Shown: positions 1 through 8,733 of the stretch, piece after piece
Position numbering within the stretch: position 1 is the first letter of the stretch
Layout: every line of letters starts with the position of its first letter
Assembly: GCA_002419295.1 (NCBI GenBank)
Contig: DIFW01000017.1
Coordinates: 1 to 64,000 of the forward strand
Source: Patescibacteria group bacterium UBA5738
Lineage (GTDB): Bacteria > Patescibacteriota > Minisyncoccia > Minisyncoccales > UBA5738
Reading direction: 5' to 3'
Length of the DNA stretch: 64,000 nt
Notes under the pieces: generated by a model
Databases searched by the model: none
Told to the model about the DNA's origin: nothing
The model's input: the letters and a program-made list of their open reading frames with translations, nothing else
Position numbers and translations under genes: made by a program

Positions 1-31
1 ATAACAGTGCAAAACGGCAAAGCATTTTAAA

Positions 32-1540
32 ATGGAAATGACTATTGTTTACTCGCGTTGTTCAACTGAAGACCAAGCCTCAAACGGCATTAGCATTGAT
101 TCCCAAGTAAGAATTTGCACCGATGAGGCAAAAAGATTGGGCTGTAATAACATCAAAATCATCAAGGACGAAGGAAAATCCGCTGGAAATATGGACAGGC
201 CGGGACTAAAAGAAATTATGAGGTTATGCGAAGAAAAGAAAGTAAAACGAATTATTATGTTAAGCGGCGACCGTTTATCAAGAAAAATGGAAAACCACTT
301 ATTTTTACGCGGATTTTTCAAAAAACACGGCGTTGAAGTACATTACACCTCGCAAGCAAATATCGACATCAACACCGCAATGGGAATTATGATGGATAAC
401 ACTTTTGCAAATATGAGCGAATTTCAAAGGTTGCAAACCTCTGATAAAACAAAAGCTTGCCTTACGCAAAAGGTGAAAGAGGGATGGTTTCCGGGCGTTG
501 CGCCATTGGGTTACAGAAATGTTGATAATCCCAATTACCGGAAAGGCGAAATTTCAAAACGGATTATAATTCCCGATGACGACACCGCTCCCCTCGTTCA
601 AGATATGTTCGACTTATACGCCACCGGCGACTATTCCGTTTATACGCTGGCGGAGGAAATGGCACGGCGCGGATTGAAATCAAGAAAGGGAAAAATGCTA
701 CACCCAAGCAAAGTTTACGAAACATTGAGAAATCCGCTATACATCGGGGAATTGCACTGGGGCGGAATCGTTATCAAAAAAGCAAAGCACACGCCAATAA
801 TAAGAACATCCCTTTTTGAAATGGTAAACCGCACCATCGCCGCTCATAATCATAATTGTTGCCGAAAAAGGAAATACCAGTTTTTATTGCGCGGCTTCGC
901 TTTCTGCGGCGTTTGCGGACGAAGATTAACCGCCGAATGGCACAGCAAAGCGTCCGGCATAAAATTCGGCTACTACCATTGCCCGAAGCGGGAAGGTTGC
1001 TCAAATGCTTATAATCAAGTCGGCGAAATGGAAAACCAAGTAAAAGAACAATTCAAAAATATCCAATTCAGCCAATCATTCGTCAATCTCATAGTTAAAA
1101 AGGCAAAGAAAATTTTGGACGAAAAAAGACGGCAAATCACCGCCAAAAGAAAACTTTACCAAAACAAAAGAAACTCGCTGGAAATCAAAAGAAGCAATGC
1201 GGAAGACAAGTTGTTAAAAGGAGTTTTAAACGATAATGATTTTACGAGAATCCGGGAAAACATCCGGGAAGAATTGGGCGCGGTTGAATATCAGCTTGAC
1301 GCGATAGAAGAACAAAGAGAAACAAAAATTGACGAAATCCAAGAGATATTGCGGTTTTCCCGAAACATCTATGACGCTTACGATAAAGCCAATTACATCC
1401 TAAAACGGCATTATTTGAGCCTATTTTGGGAGAGATTCGATATTAAAGACAAAAAAATCATTAAAGCGATACCAACCCGATTATTCCAAACTTTGCTTGA
1501 AAACAAGCAAGTTATAATAACGGGCAAATGGGGTGACTAA
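32..1540 (+). CDS. Large serine recombinase (resolvase/integrase family)
   Basis: Predicted site-specific DNA integrase or excisionase of 502 residues. The N-terminal resolvase domain (about 4-150) carries the catalytic-serine motif YSRCSTEDQ, with Ser11 the likely nucleophile. A recombinase domain follows (about 155-270), then a zinc ribbon with Cys292, Cys295, Cys317 and Cys323, then a long charged coiled coil (about 355-450), the usual order of large serine integrases. The start is ATG at 32 or 38. The stop codon at 1538-1540 lies inside the tRNA-His gene on the opposite strand, so the last four codons are tRNA sequence. It is the only gene of its element visible; the rest would lie left of base 1. 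The family call is firm; the integration model is inference. Confidence 0.93.
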   Translation: MEMTIVYSRCSTEDQASNGISIDSQVRICTDEAKRLGCNNIKIIKDEGKSAGNMDRPGLKEIMRLCEEKKVKRIIMLSGDRLSRKMENHLFLRGFFKKHGVEVHYTSQANIDINTAMGIMMDNTFANMSEFQRLQTSDKTKACLTQKVKEGWFPGVAPLGYRNVDNPNYRKGEISKRIIIPDDDTAPLVQDMFDLYATGDYSVYTLAEEMARRGLKSRKGKMLHPSKVYETLRNPLYIGELHWGGIVIKKAKHTPIIRTSLFEMVNRTIAAHNHNCCRKRKYQFLLRGFAFCGVCGRRLTAEWHSKASGIKFGYYHCPKREGCSNAYNQVGEMENQVKEQFKNIQFSQSFVNLIVKKAKKILDEKRRQITAKRKLYQNKRNSLEIKRSNAEDKLLKGVLNDNDFTRIRENIREELGAVEYQLDAIEEQRETKIDEIQEILRFSRNIYDAYDKANYILKRHYLSLFWERFDIKDKKIIKAIPTRLFQTLLENKQVIITGKWGD

Positions 1541-1603
1541 CGGGATTCGAACCCGTACTGAAGGCTCCACAAACCTTCGTGCTGCCATTACACCATAGCC
1601 ACC
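1529..1603 (-). tRNA. tRNA-His (anticodon GTG)
   Basis: Cloverleaf read on the minus strand from 1603. It has the extra G-1 typical of tRNA-His facing C73, a 7-bp acceptor stem, anticodon loop TTGTGGA, a canonical T-loop TTCGAAT, and an encoded CCA at 1531-1529. Its 3' end overlaps the stop region of the serine recombinase by 12 bases. A 3' end is the usual place for element attachment sites. Confidence 0.97.
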
Positions 1604-1706
1604 ATAACAAAACGATATTACCTTATTATTTTAAAAAAATCCAGCCCGCCTCATATCTTGCATTTATTTAAAAATTGATATTTGAAAATTGAAAATTTTT
1701 AATCAG

Positions 1707-1778
1707 TGCCCCTAGCAGGAATCGAACCTGCATCTACGGCTTAGAAGGCAGTAGCTTTATCCATTAAGCTATAGGGGC
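1707..1778 (-). tRNA. tRNA-Arg (anticodon TCT)
   Basis: Minus-strand cloverleaf with acceptor GCCCCTA/TAGGGGC, discriminator A at 1707, anticodon loop CTTCTAA and a canonical T-loop TTCGATT. No CCA is encoded. The anticodon stem ACTGC/GCCGT has one T-C mismatch in its middle pair. It lies 104 bases upstream of tRNA-His, in the same direction. Confidence 0.96.
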
Positions 1779-1794
1779 GCGAAAAGATTATGGC

Positions 1795-2160
1795 CTAATT
1801 TTCCGCTTCCGTCAAATTTTCCGCTTCCGCGCCGAAAATAACTCCGGATTTATCAGGAGCGCGAAAAACATCCGGATAAAGCGATTCGTCGGCGCGGAGA
1901 TAATCGGCGCGGCGGCGGTTGATGGTCTCAAACACTTGGCGATATCTGTCGGCGGCGGCGGAATCAAAAAGATTCTTATCGGCGATTTCGTCTTGCGTCC
2001 GCGGCAAATCCGCGTTTTTTTTCAAATCAAAGAAAATCGCGCCCGACAACAGAACAAAAAGCAACAACAAAACAAAAAACGCTTTATACGGTTTGCGCGC
2101 GATTTTTTCAAAAAAATCGCGGGCGCGGCCATTGACACGATCAATTTTTGGGTTTGACAT
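1795..2160 (-). CDS. Small membrane-anchored protein in the PilP position of the pilus operon
   Basis: A 121-residue protein with one transmembrane helix (about 26-46, AFFVLLLLFVLLSGAIFF) preceded by a basic cytoplasmic segment and followed by a soluble, charged tail. It starts 20 bases inside the end of the PilO-like gene, so it is translated with the PilM-PilN-PilO set and is the last gene of the run. In many type IV pilus operons the lipoprotein PilP holds this place. I see no lipobox and no recognisable PilP fold, so equivalence is a positional inference. It could dock the pilus platform to the envelope. Confidence 0.75.
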   Translation of the reverse strand: MSNPKIDRVNGRARDFFEKIARKPYKAFFVLLLLFVLLSGAIFFDLKKNADLPRTQDEIADKNLFDSAAADRYRQVFETINRRRADYLRADESLYPDVFRAPDKSGVIFGAEAENLTEAEN

Positions 2161-2671
2161 ATATTTTTAACAAAACGCGCGCAACAACCCCGCCTTGCTC
2201 CGAAAGTCGATCGGCGGGACTGCCGGCCAAAGAAACATTCACGCTTTCAATCTCAGCCAAATAGGGGCTATTTTCCATTTTTTCAATAAAACGCCACACT
2301 CCCGAAGAATCTCCCGAAAGGTTCATTTCAATTTTTAAAAACGATGCGTCTTGCGCCAACGGCAAAAATTCAACGCCAACGCCGGCGGTAGCGGCGGCGC
2401 TTTCCAGCGCGTTAATCATATCAAGCGGCATCGCGGCATCCGCAAACGCTCCGGCGGCCAAATCCATCATAACCTTCTCATCCCGGGCAAATTCAGAAAA
2501 AAAGCGGGCGGCGTCAATACGCCGGTCATACGCGGCGGCCAGCGCCTTTTGACCGCCGATCTCCAGCGCGATTTTCTTTATGTTCGCGATCAGCGGATAA
2601 AAAACCAGTCCCGCGGCCAGCGCGAAAAACAAAAAAAATGCGGTGATAATTATATTTTTATTTATTTTCAT
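2141..2671 (-). CDS. pilO: PilO-like type IV pilus alignment protein
   Basis: A 176-residue protein with a short basic N-terminus, a transmembrane helix (about 8-28), a coiled-coil stretch and a compact C-terminal domain, the architecture of PilO. PilO pairs with PilN through the coiled coil and links PilM in the cytoplasm to the rest of the pilus machine. The call rests on this layout and on its place directly after PilM and PilN, since PilO sequences are poorly conserved. It overlaps the upstream pilN by 14 bases and the downstream small gene by 20 bases, so translation is probably coupled. Confidence 0.8.
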   Translation of the reverse strand: MKINKNIIITAFFLFFALAAGLVFYPLIANIKKIALEIGGQKALAAAYDRRIDAARFFSEFARDEKVMMDLAAGAFADAAMPLDMINALESAAATAGVGVEFLPLAQDASFLKIEMNLSGDSSGVWRFIEKMENSPYLAEIESVNVSLAGSPADRLSEQGGVVARVLLKIYVKPKN

Positions 2672-3188
2672 ACTGAAAATTAACGCTGAATTTTATGTCG
2701 CGAGCGGCCAGCCAGCTTGAAACCGGAAAAACGATGTTTGAAAAACCGGGGCGCTGTTCCAAATTGCGCTTGAATAATTCCAGAGCACTTCTGTCGGGAG
2801 ACAATCCTTCCACGGTCGCGCGTCCCGCGGCAAAAGAAAAGCTCGTAAGGGAAATCGTCGAGGGCAAACATTCCGCCGTTTGCAAGAAAGCGGCGGTAGC
2901 TTTGGTTTGTTTGCCGTAAGAATCTTTCATTTTGGATATCAGCGCGTTGTTTCCGGCAATCTGTTTTTCAACCGATTCAACATTGTAAATTTTCATCAGC
3001 GCCATTTTTTCCGACAGCAAAATTTCGGATGTTTTCAGCCGGTATTGGTAAAAAACCATAATTAAGAACAACAACGCCAAAAAAACCAAAAAAGCGGCCG
3101 TAATAATCAATCCGACAATCGCCGCAATTTTTGCGGATTCCTCTTTTTTTATTTCTTTTTGCCGCGAATAAGGCAATAAATTGATCAT
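2658..3188 (-). CDS. pilN: PilN-like type IV pilus assembly protein
   Basis: A 176-residue protein that begins INLLPY, the PilN motif that binds the cytoplasmic actin-like PilM, followed by a Lys-rich stretch, one transmembrane helix (about 24-47), a coiled coil and a small periplasmic-type domain with an LTSFSF segment. PilN forms the inner-membrane heterodimer with PilO. Its ATG overlaps the pilM stop by four bases and its end overlaps pilO, so the three are translationally coupled. Confidence 0.88.
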   Translation of the reverse strand: MINLLPYSRQKEIKKEESAKIAAIVGLIITAAFLVFLALLFLIMVFYQYRLKTSEILLSEKMALMKIYNVESVEKQIAGNNALISKMKDSYGKQTKATAAFLQTAECLPSTISLTSFSFAAGRATVEGLSPDRSALELFKRNLEQRPGFSNIVFPVSSWLAARDIKFSVNFQYENK

Positions 3189-4405
3189 TTTTTTATCTTT
3201 TTCCCAAGCGCGCGTTTAGCGGGAGCGGGCATTGGCACTGAATGTTTTTCATTGCATTTGAAAGAAAAATTTTCCGCGCCGAAAGTTTCAATTTCCAGCG
3301 CCCGAAGCGCCAATCCGGCAACCACGGCGTATCCGTGAACGCCGTTCTCCAAAAATCCGGCGGTTTTTAGGCGATGAATATCAGCCTCAATCGGCAAAAC
3401 CAGCCTTTCAACGGCAACACCCAGTTTCAAAGAAAGAAACCCATCAAGTCCTTTTAAATTGGATCCAATTCCGCAAACTAAAATTTTTTTAAATTTTTTT
3501 TCTTCCATTCCAAATTTTTCGTGGGTTTGATAGTAATGAATGTATTTTTGAATTTGCTGGACAAAATCAACCAATCCGGGCACCAAAGCTTCAAATATCT
3601 TCTTTTCTTCTCCGCCGCCGCTATCCGGCGAATCGGCAGAATGGCGAAACTCTTCTATTCCGCAATCCGACTTTAAAATTTCGGCCCGGCGGGCGTCAAC
3701 GCCAAGCGCCGAAGCGATTTTTTCCACAAAATAAGTGTTTGAAATCGGAGTGGAAAAAACCGCCCTGATTGAATTCCGGGAACAAAAAATAACGCTTGAT
3801 TGCGCGTCGCCGATTTTGATAATTACCGCCGGCGATTCAGAATCGCAATTTACCCGCGCCGAGCGCGCCGCGGCTTGAGATTCCAATTCCATCGCGATCG
3901 GCGACCATCCGGCGGCATCGCAAACGCGAACGCGGGAATCAACAATATCTTTGGGCAAAGCCGCCACCGCCACCTCGCAACGATGGCGCGATAAGCTTTT
4001 TGACGGTATAATCTCAAAATCAAGATAGACTTTTTCCAGCGGCAAAGGAATATGGTTTTCGGATTCAAAAACGACGGCGGCCCGCAATTCTTCGGAATCG
4101 AGCTTGGGCATTTCGATTACCTGTAAAAACGCTTTATTTTCCGGCAGAGAAACCACCGCATATCGTTTTTTCTTTTTTCCGGCGGCGGATTGCTCTGCCA
4201 GCTTCTTGAGCGCCGCAGTTAAATCCGCTTCATTTTTTATTTCGCCGTTTTCCACCGTGCCGTTTTCCAAAGCCAAACACCCGGCAACCGCGACGAACAA
4301 GCGGCCATGTCGGCGGCCCAAGCGCATCATGCGGACATGGGTATCGGTGATTTCCAATCCGTAAGCGTCTTTTTTTAAACTGAGAAAATCAATCATAAAA
4401 AGCAT
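3185..4405 (-). CDS. pilM: PilM, actin-like cytoplasmic pilus assembly protein
   Basis: A 406-residue actin-fold protein. The N-terminal segment DAYGLEIT is the first nucleotide-binding strand, VVSLPENKAFLQVIEMPKL is the PilM/FtsA-type hairpin, and ILVCGIGSNLKGLDGFL (about 312-328) is the second phosphate-binding loop. PilM sits on the cytoplasmic face and holds the N-terminal motif of PilN. A second ATG at 4396 is equally possible as the start. The gene follows the minor-pilin genes by 20 bases and overlaps pilN. Confidence 0.93.
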   Translation of the reverse strand: MLFMIDFLSLKKDAYGLEITDTHVRMMRLGRRHGRLFVAVAGCLALENGTVENGEIKNEADLTAALKKLAEQSAAGKKKKRYAVVSLPENKAFLQVIEMPKLDSEELRAAVVFESENHIPLPLEKVYLDFEIIPSKSLSRHRCEVAVAALPKDIVDSRVRVCDAAGWSPIAMELESQAAARSARVNCDSESPAVIIKIGDAQSSVIFCSRNSIRAVFSTPISNTYFVEKIASALGVDARRAEILKSDCGIEEFRHSADSPDSGGGEEKKIFEALVPGLVDFVQQIQKYIHYYQTHEKFGMEEKKFKKILVCGIGSNLKGLDGFLSLKLGVAVERLVLPIEADIHRLKTAGFLENGVHGYAVVAGLALRALEIETFGAENFSFKCNEKHSVPMPAPAKRALGKKIKK

Positions 4406-4425
4406 GGGTGCTTTACGCTTTCAGT

Positions 4426-5895
4426 TTAATTGATTTCCCGCCAATTTACAATTTTAAAATCAGGATCCGTGTGGGCCACGAACGGCGGTGCGTTATACAG
4501 CTGGTTTGGATCAAAGTAGGTGTAGCGCTGTAAATAGCCCGACGCGATCTGCCCTGTTTCCGTATACACCCATTGCGTCCCCACACGGCCCTCGCTGATC
4601 ACCGAACCGTAAATTCTCAATATATTCTTGAAATTGCCGCTATAATGATTGCGGCCGAATTTTCCTTTCTGGGCAACGATAATCGCATGCAAGTCCAAAT
4701 CATTTTCGGAATTTTTGCCGATTAAAACATTCCCTTCGGCAATAAGCGCCAACCCATCCTCGCTATCGTTTGAATAGACAATATTTTTGTTCAAATAAAT
4801 GTCGGGATCAATGTTGTCATCCTCAATTAAATTCGCCGCCGCCAAAGTAACCTTGCCTTTTACCGCTCCTTCCGGCCAAACATTATCTTCAACATAGATC
4901 GCCGCGCAAGCCGATGGAATGGTGTAAATCGGCGTGGTATACGGAGATTGATCGACGATTGAAAAATCCCCGGGATTGATCCCAAGCGAAGTGACGATAT
5001 AAACCTCCACCGTGCCGTCGCTTTTAAACACAAGATGGTATCCTCTTCCGGTCTTATCGGGGAAAATACCGCTGTATCCAGGGATGGTTTTTGATTTTGG
5101 CAAGTAGATGCCGCCGCCGGCATCCGCGGCGGTTTTTATCTTGCTCAAATCGGAGGTGATCGAATTGAATTCAAACGACGGTAAATTCATCTTAAACAAA
5201 CTCGTTGTCGGATTGGCCGTGGTGGCAAACACGGCCGGACAAATACATCTGCCGCCGCTCACCTTGCGGCAACCGTTAGCGGTCGGGCAATCGCTGTCGC
5301 AAACATTGTCATCATTGTCGGGATTGCCGTCATAACACATAAATTCCGGAAGACCGGCAAGCTGGGCCGCGCTTGAAACCGTTGACTGGTTGCGGCCGTC
5401 CATTCGAATCCCGCCGTTGGACAAATAAGGGCCGTATATTTCGTGATCGCCGCCAATCCACACATTACTGTTGAGAACATAGGAATATTTCGCCACCGAT
5501 TCGCGGGCGTAAACCACCCTGATCGTCCGCTTTATCGCCGGAAACTTCTCCGTGCGGCCAACGGAAGTAATCGTCCGGCTGATCGTTTGTCCGCACATAT
5601 TGGAATTGGCAACTTCAATTGAATACCGGCCGATGGTCGCACCGCTTCGGTCGGTATAATCAAACGAACCGGTACACCCGGCCTCAACTCCGTTGTTCAA
5701 GCACCATCGGTAATAATCAATTCCGGCTTCGGCGATATTCAGCGATTCGTTCCACGCGCTTTTTTGTTCGATCGCGCGCAACTGAATAATAATATACCCC
5801 AAAAGTCCGGCCAACATCATCAGCGCGATTCCGCCAAAAACAATGATATAAACAACGATCGCTCCTTTATTCGCTTTAAAATAATTTTTCACCAT
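4426..5895 (-). CDS. PilX-like pilus-associated protein
   Basis: A 489-residue exported protein. The N-terminus NKGAIVVYIIVFGGIALMML is a single hydrophobic helix like that of PilX-family proteins, followed by the helical AEAGIDYYRW segment common to these proteins. It lacks a canonical GFTLxE cleavage site. A Cys-rich stretch (about 185-220) and a long beta-rich C-terminal part follow. It lies between the PilW-like gene and pilM, the usual place for minor pilins. It may be a minor pilin or tip protein; its exact role is unknown. Confidence 0.75.
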   Translation of the reverse strand: MVKNYFKANKGAIVVYIIVFGGIALMMLAGLLGYIIIQLRAIEQKSAWNESLNIAEAGIDYYRWCLNNGVEAGCTGSFDYTDRSGATIGRYSIEVANSNMCGQTISRTITSVGRTEKFPAIKRTIRVVYARESVAKYSYVLNSNVWIGGDHEIYGPYLSNGGIRMDGRNQSTVSSAAQLAGLPEFMCYDGNPDNDDNVCDSDCPTANGCRKVSGGRCICPAVFATTANPTTSLFKMNLPSFEFNSITSDLSKIKTAADAGGGIYLPKSKTIPGYSGIFPDKTGRGYHLVFKSDGTVEVYIVTSLGINPGDFSIVDQSPYTTPIYTIPSACAAIYVEDNVWPEGAVKGKVTLAAANLIEDDNIDPDIYLNKNIVYSNDSEDGLALIAEGNVLIGKNSENDLDLHAIIVAQKGKFGRNHYSGNFKNILRIYGSVISEGRVGTQWVYTETGQIASGYLQRYTYFDPNQLYNAPPFVAHTDPDFKIVNWREIN

Positions 5896-5921
5896 AATTC
5901 ATAAAAAAGTTTTCTTGAAAT

Positions 5922-6947
5922 CTAGTCTTTCAAATTCCTTATCTGCACCGTTTGCCGCAATTCGTAGCTGTTGGGCGATTTTTCCGGCTTGACATCAATA
6001 ATCATATTCAGTCCCACCGCCCGGGTATTGACCAGAATATTCGGGTCGTTTTCACCGATTTCAATTCCGTTTTTGTCATAATAAGTGAAAACCGGCGGCG
6101 CGTTGCGCACAAAAGAACTGATGCCGGTTATTTGCTCGTTGGCCGGCGGATAAGATACCGGATTTCCGGCGGCCGGATCGGTAATACCGCGCTTCAATTC
6201 GTGATCGACATTTGGGATTTCTTTTGTCCAAAAAAAATCAAAGTTCGCTTTCATCGAAAAAGAATTCCATGAACATGACTTGGTAACGCTATCGCTGCCG
6301 TCCAGGGTAAACAAAATTGATCCATCCCGCGCCGCATCGGTAACATCAAAAGTTTTCAATCCTTGCCAAGACACGGAGCAATTGGTGCAACTGTCGGCGC
6401 TATAACGGCAAATATCCGCCAATTTCGCCCCGCCGTCAACGGAAAATTCGGAAAAACGCGCCGAAGACCCGCCAAAATAACTTCCATACCGGCCGCGAGT
6501 TGACACTTTCACTTCCGCAAATTTCAATGTTTCGCCGGAAAGCAAAAAGTTGTCGAAGAGCACACTGCAAGCGCTACCGGTATTTACCGCGGTGCAACTC
6601 CCCGTTTCGGTCCCGGATTGCACCATCGCCAAAAAATATCGCACCCGCTCCACCGCGCCGTCGCCGTCAACATCGCCATAAAAAATAAACTCTTTGCCGC
6701 CGCATTTTTCCAACGGATACGCGCCATTGTCGGCATCGCGCGCCTGGCGAATCTCTTTGGCCATAATATCGGCGGCGCGGCGCGCCTCGTCCACCGCCAC
6801 CGCTTGATCCATCGAGTGTTCTTGCGAACGATAGAGCGTTATGATAAACGCCGACATTATTCCCCATAAAATTCCGAAAATTGCAATCGCCATCAATGTT
6901 TCGATTAGGGTAAATCCGTTTTTAGTTTTGATTTTATCGGGTATCAT
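5922..6947 (-). CDS. PilW-like minor prepilin
   Basis: A 341-residue prepilin-like protein with a short basic leader and a class III cleavage motif [13 protein letters not shown] (cleavage predicted after Gly, with Glu at mature position 5), then an amphipathic helix and a large beta-rich domain with several Cys residues. The segment AADIMAKEIRQA is typical of PilW and type II secretion J-type minor pilins. It lies between the PilV-like and PilX-like genes, the conserved order of a minor-pilin cluster. It is substrate for a prepilin peptidase that is not encoded in this window. Confidence 0.85.
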   Translation of the reverse strand: MIPDKIKTKNGFTLIETLMAIAIFGILWGIMSAFIITLYRSQEHSMDQAVAVDEARRAADIMAKEIRQARDADNGAYPLEKCGGKEFIFYGDVDGDGAVERVRYFLAMVQSGTETGSCTAVNTGSACSVLFDNFLLSGETLKFAEVKVSTRGRYGSYFGGSSARFSEFSVDGGAKLADICRYSADSCTNCSVSWQGLKTFDVTDAARDGSILFTLDGSDSVTKSCSWNSFSMKANFDFFWTKEIPNVDHELKRGITDPAAGNPVSYPPANEQITGISSFVRNAPPVFTYYDKNGIEIGENDPNILVNTRAVGLNMIIDVKPEKSPNSYELRQTVQIRNLKD

Positions 6948-6964
6948 ATCATTTGCGTCGGCCG

Positions 6965-8728
6965 TTAATCATCTTCGCGGACAATATCCGCCGATTTCAC
7001 GGTTTGTCCCGAAATCGTAACACTGCCCGAATAATTTTCATATCCGTAGGACTGAATGTCAAGAGAATACACTCCGTTTTCAAGCGGCATAAAATACGCT
7101 TGGCCGCTGGCATCGGTGATTCGCGAACTGTCATAGCCGTTAGCGGCGTTCACGAGGCGGACGGTCGCGCCGAAAATCGGCGACAGCGCGCTAATATCGC
7201 TCACCGACAGCAAAAGCGAATTTTCCGGCGCCAAAAACAATTTAACCGCCGTTGGAGATCCGGACACGGCGTTGACCGGCGATAGCGGATCAACTCCGAT
7301 CACTTCAACGGTACTGCCGGCGGCGGTTGAAAAATAATAATTATCGCTGTCCATATCAACCAAATCAAGATGGCCGGCGGCGTCAAGCGCCAAATCCTGC
7401 GAATACTTATAGACATCAACGCCTCCGTTTTCACCGATTGTTTTTGTGCCGTGAAGATTGAAAATCGCTCCGGCAGTCGGTAATCCTTCATTTGAAACCC
7501 AAGTAATTCTCCAATTATTGATTTTTGGAGTTGCCGATTGGTCCGCGGTGGAAAGATCCGCCCTGATTTTCAATCTTTGGTAATCAATCTCCTGCGGTAC
7601 ATTGGAAAGATTTATCGGCGAATCGGCTAATCCAACGCTGTTATTGCCGATATAGCTATCGGACACCGGCGTCCATCCGGCGCCGTCAAAATATAAAATT
7701 TGGTATTTGATATCGGTACCGGCGGGTTTGCTCTGCTCAAATGTGAACTCTTCCCACCTGACCAAATTTCCCGGCGCAATCTCCGTTGAGATTGCACTGC
7801 CGCTTTCCGAATACGGCGCCGGACCGGGCAAACCGATGGATTCGCCGTCAATTTCGACGCCATTCAGTTCAACCATGGATTCGTTTTCAAAAGTATCGCT
7901 GAAATTGTCAAAGCCGTTTGGAGATATTCCGTCAATTGAAAGCGCCGCCGCTGGATCAATCAAGAAAACTTTTTCCGAAACTTTCCCGTTAAACACACCC
8001 TTATCCGGATCGTCGGGATCGGTCAATTCGTCCGCACCATAAGTGCGGGCGCTGTTAAACCCCGATTTCGCGACTTTTATCCGATAAGTTCCTTCTCCCA
8101 AAGGAAAAGAATGCGCTCCGCTTTCGGGAATCGCCGAGGATAAAACATAATTGATATTATTGATGTCATATACTTCTATGGACGGAGACGGCACCACATT
8201 CCCTGTGGAATCAAAAACTTTCACCGCCAAAATGCCTCCCGGCTGGTTGGTGCAAGAAAATGATTCTTGTGTTTGATTCCCGGGAGCAATATTGGTTGAT
8301 AAAACAATCTCTCCGGGATACATGCTGTTCCAAGACACCTTGACAGTCGCCTTTTTATAATCCCAAATGCACGAGTCATCGTCGATATCGTCCAAACCAT
8401 CCCTTGAATCGGAAACAAAAACCACCGATGTCGCGATCGTATATTCAATTCCGTTCATTGTTTCCGTTGCTATCGGATCAAGCTCGCCTCTGGCTTCGGG
8501 AAGCGCGACCGTTCCCGTCAGTCCCACCGAACCATAATCAAGGCCGCGGATCATTTCCACGCGGCCATTGGCGATTGCCATTGCCGCCGCTTTCGCTTTG
8601 CTAACCCATACCAATTTCATCCCCAATTGATAGGCGCCAAAAATACCAAAAAACACAATCGCCGCCAGCGCCGTTCCCACCAGCACTTCGATCAAAGTAA
8701 ATCCGCGATTATTATGGAAATTAAACAT
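6965..8728 (-). CDS. PilV-like minor prepilin with carboxypeptidase-regulatory-like repeats
   Basis: A 587-residue prepilin with leader motif RGFTLIEVLVG followed by the VEMIRGLDYGSVG region typical of PilV-type prepilins. Two Ig-like carboxypeptidase-regulatory segments follow, at about 185-250 (ILAVKVFDSTGNVVPSPSIE) and about 500-570 (GATVRLVNAANGYDSSRITD). The long body is far larger than an ordinary pilin, so it may form a tip or adhesive head; that role is inferred. It ends 17 bases before the PilW-like gene. Confidence 0.83.
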   Translation of the reverse strand: MFNFHNNRGFTLIEVLVGTALAAIVFFGIFGAYQLGMKLVWVSKAKAAAMAIANGRVEMIRGLDYGSVGLTGTVALPEARGELDPIATETMNGIEYTIATSVVFVSDSRDGLDDIDDDSCIWDYKKATVKVSWNSMYPGEIVLSTNIAPGNQTQESFSCTNQPGGILAVKVFDSTGNVVPSPSIEVYDINNINYVLSSAIPESGAHSFPLGEGTYRIKVAKSGFNSARTYGADELTDPDDPDKGVFNGKVSEKVFLIDPAAALSIDGISPNGFDNFSDTFENESMVELNGVEIDGESIGLPGPAPYSESGSAISTEIAPGNLVRWEEFTFEQSKPAGTDIKYQILYFDGAGWTPVSDSYIGNNSVGLADSPINLSNVPQEIDYQRLKIRADLSTADQSATPKINNWRITWVSNEGLPTAGAIFNLHGTKTIGENGGVDVYKYSQDLALDAAGHLDLVDMDSDNYYFSTAAGSTVEVIGVDPLSPVNAVSGSPTAVKLFLAPENSLLLSVSDISALSPIFGATVRLVNAANGYDSSRITDASGQAYFMPLENGVYSLDIQSYGYENYSGSVTISGQTVKSADIVREDD

Positions 8729-8733
8729 TTTAT

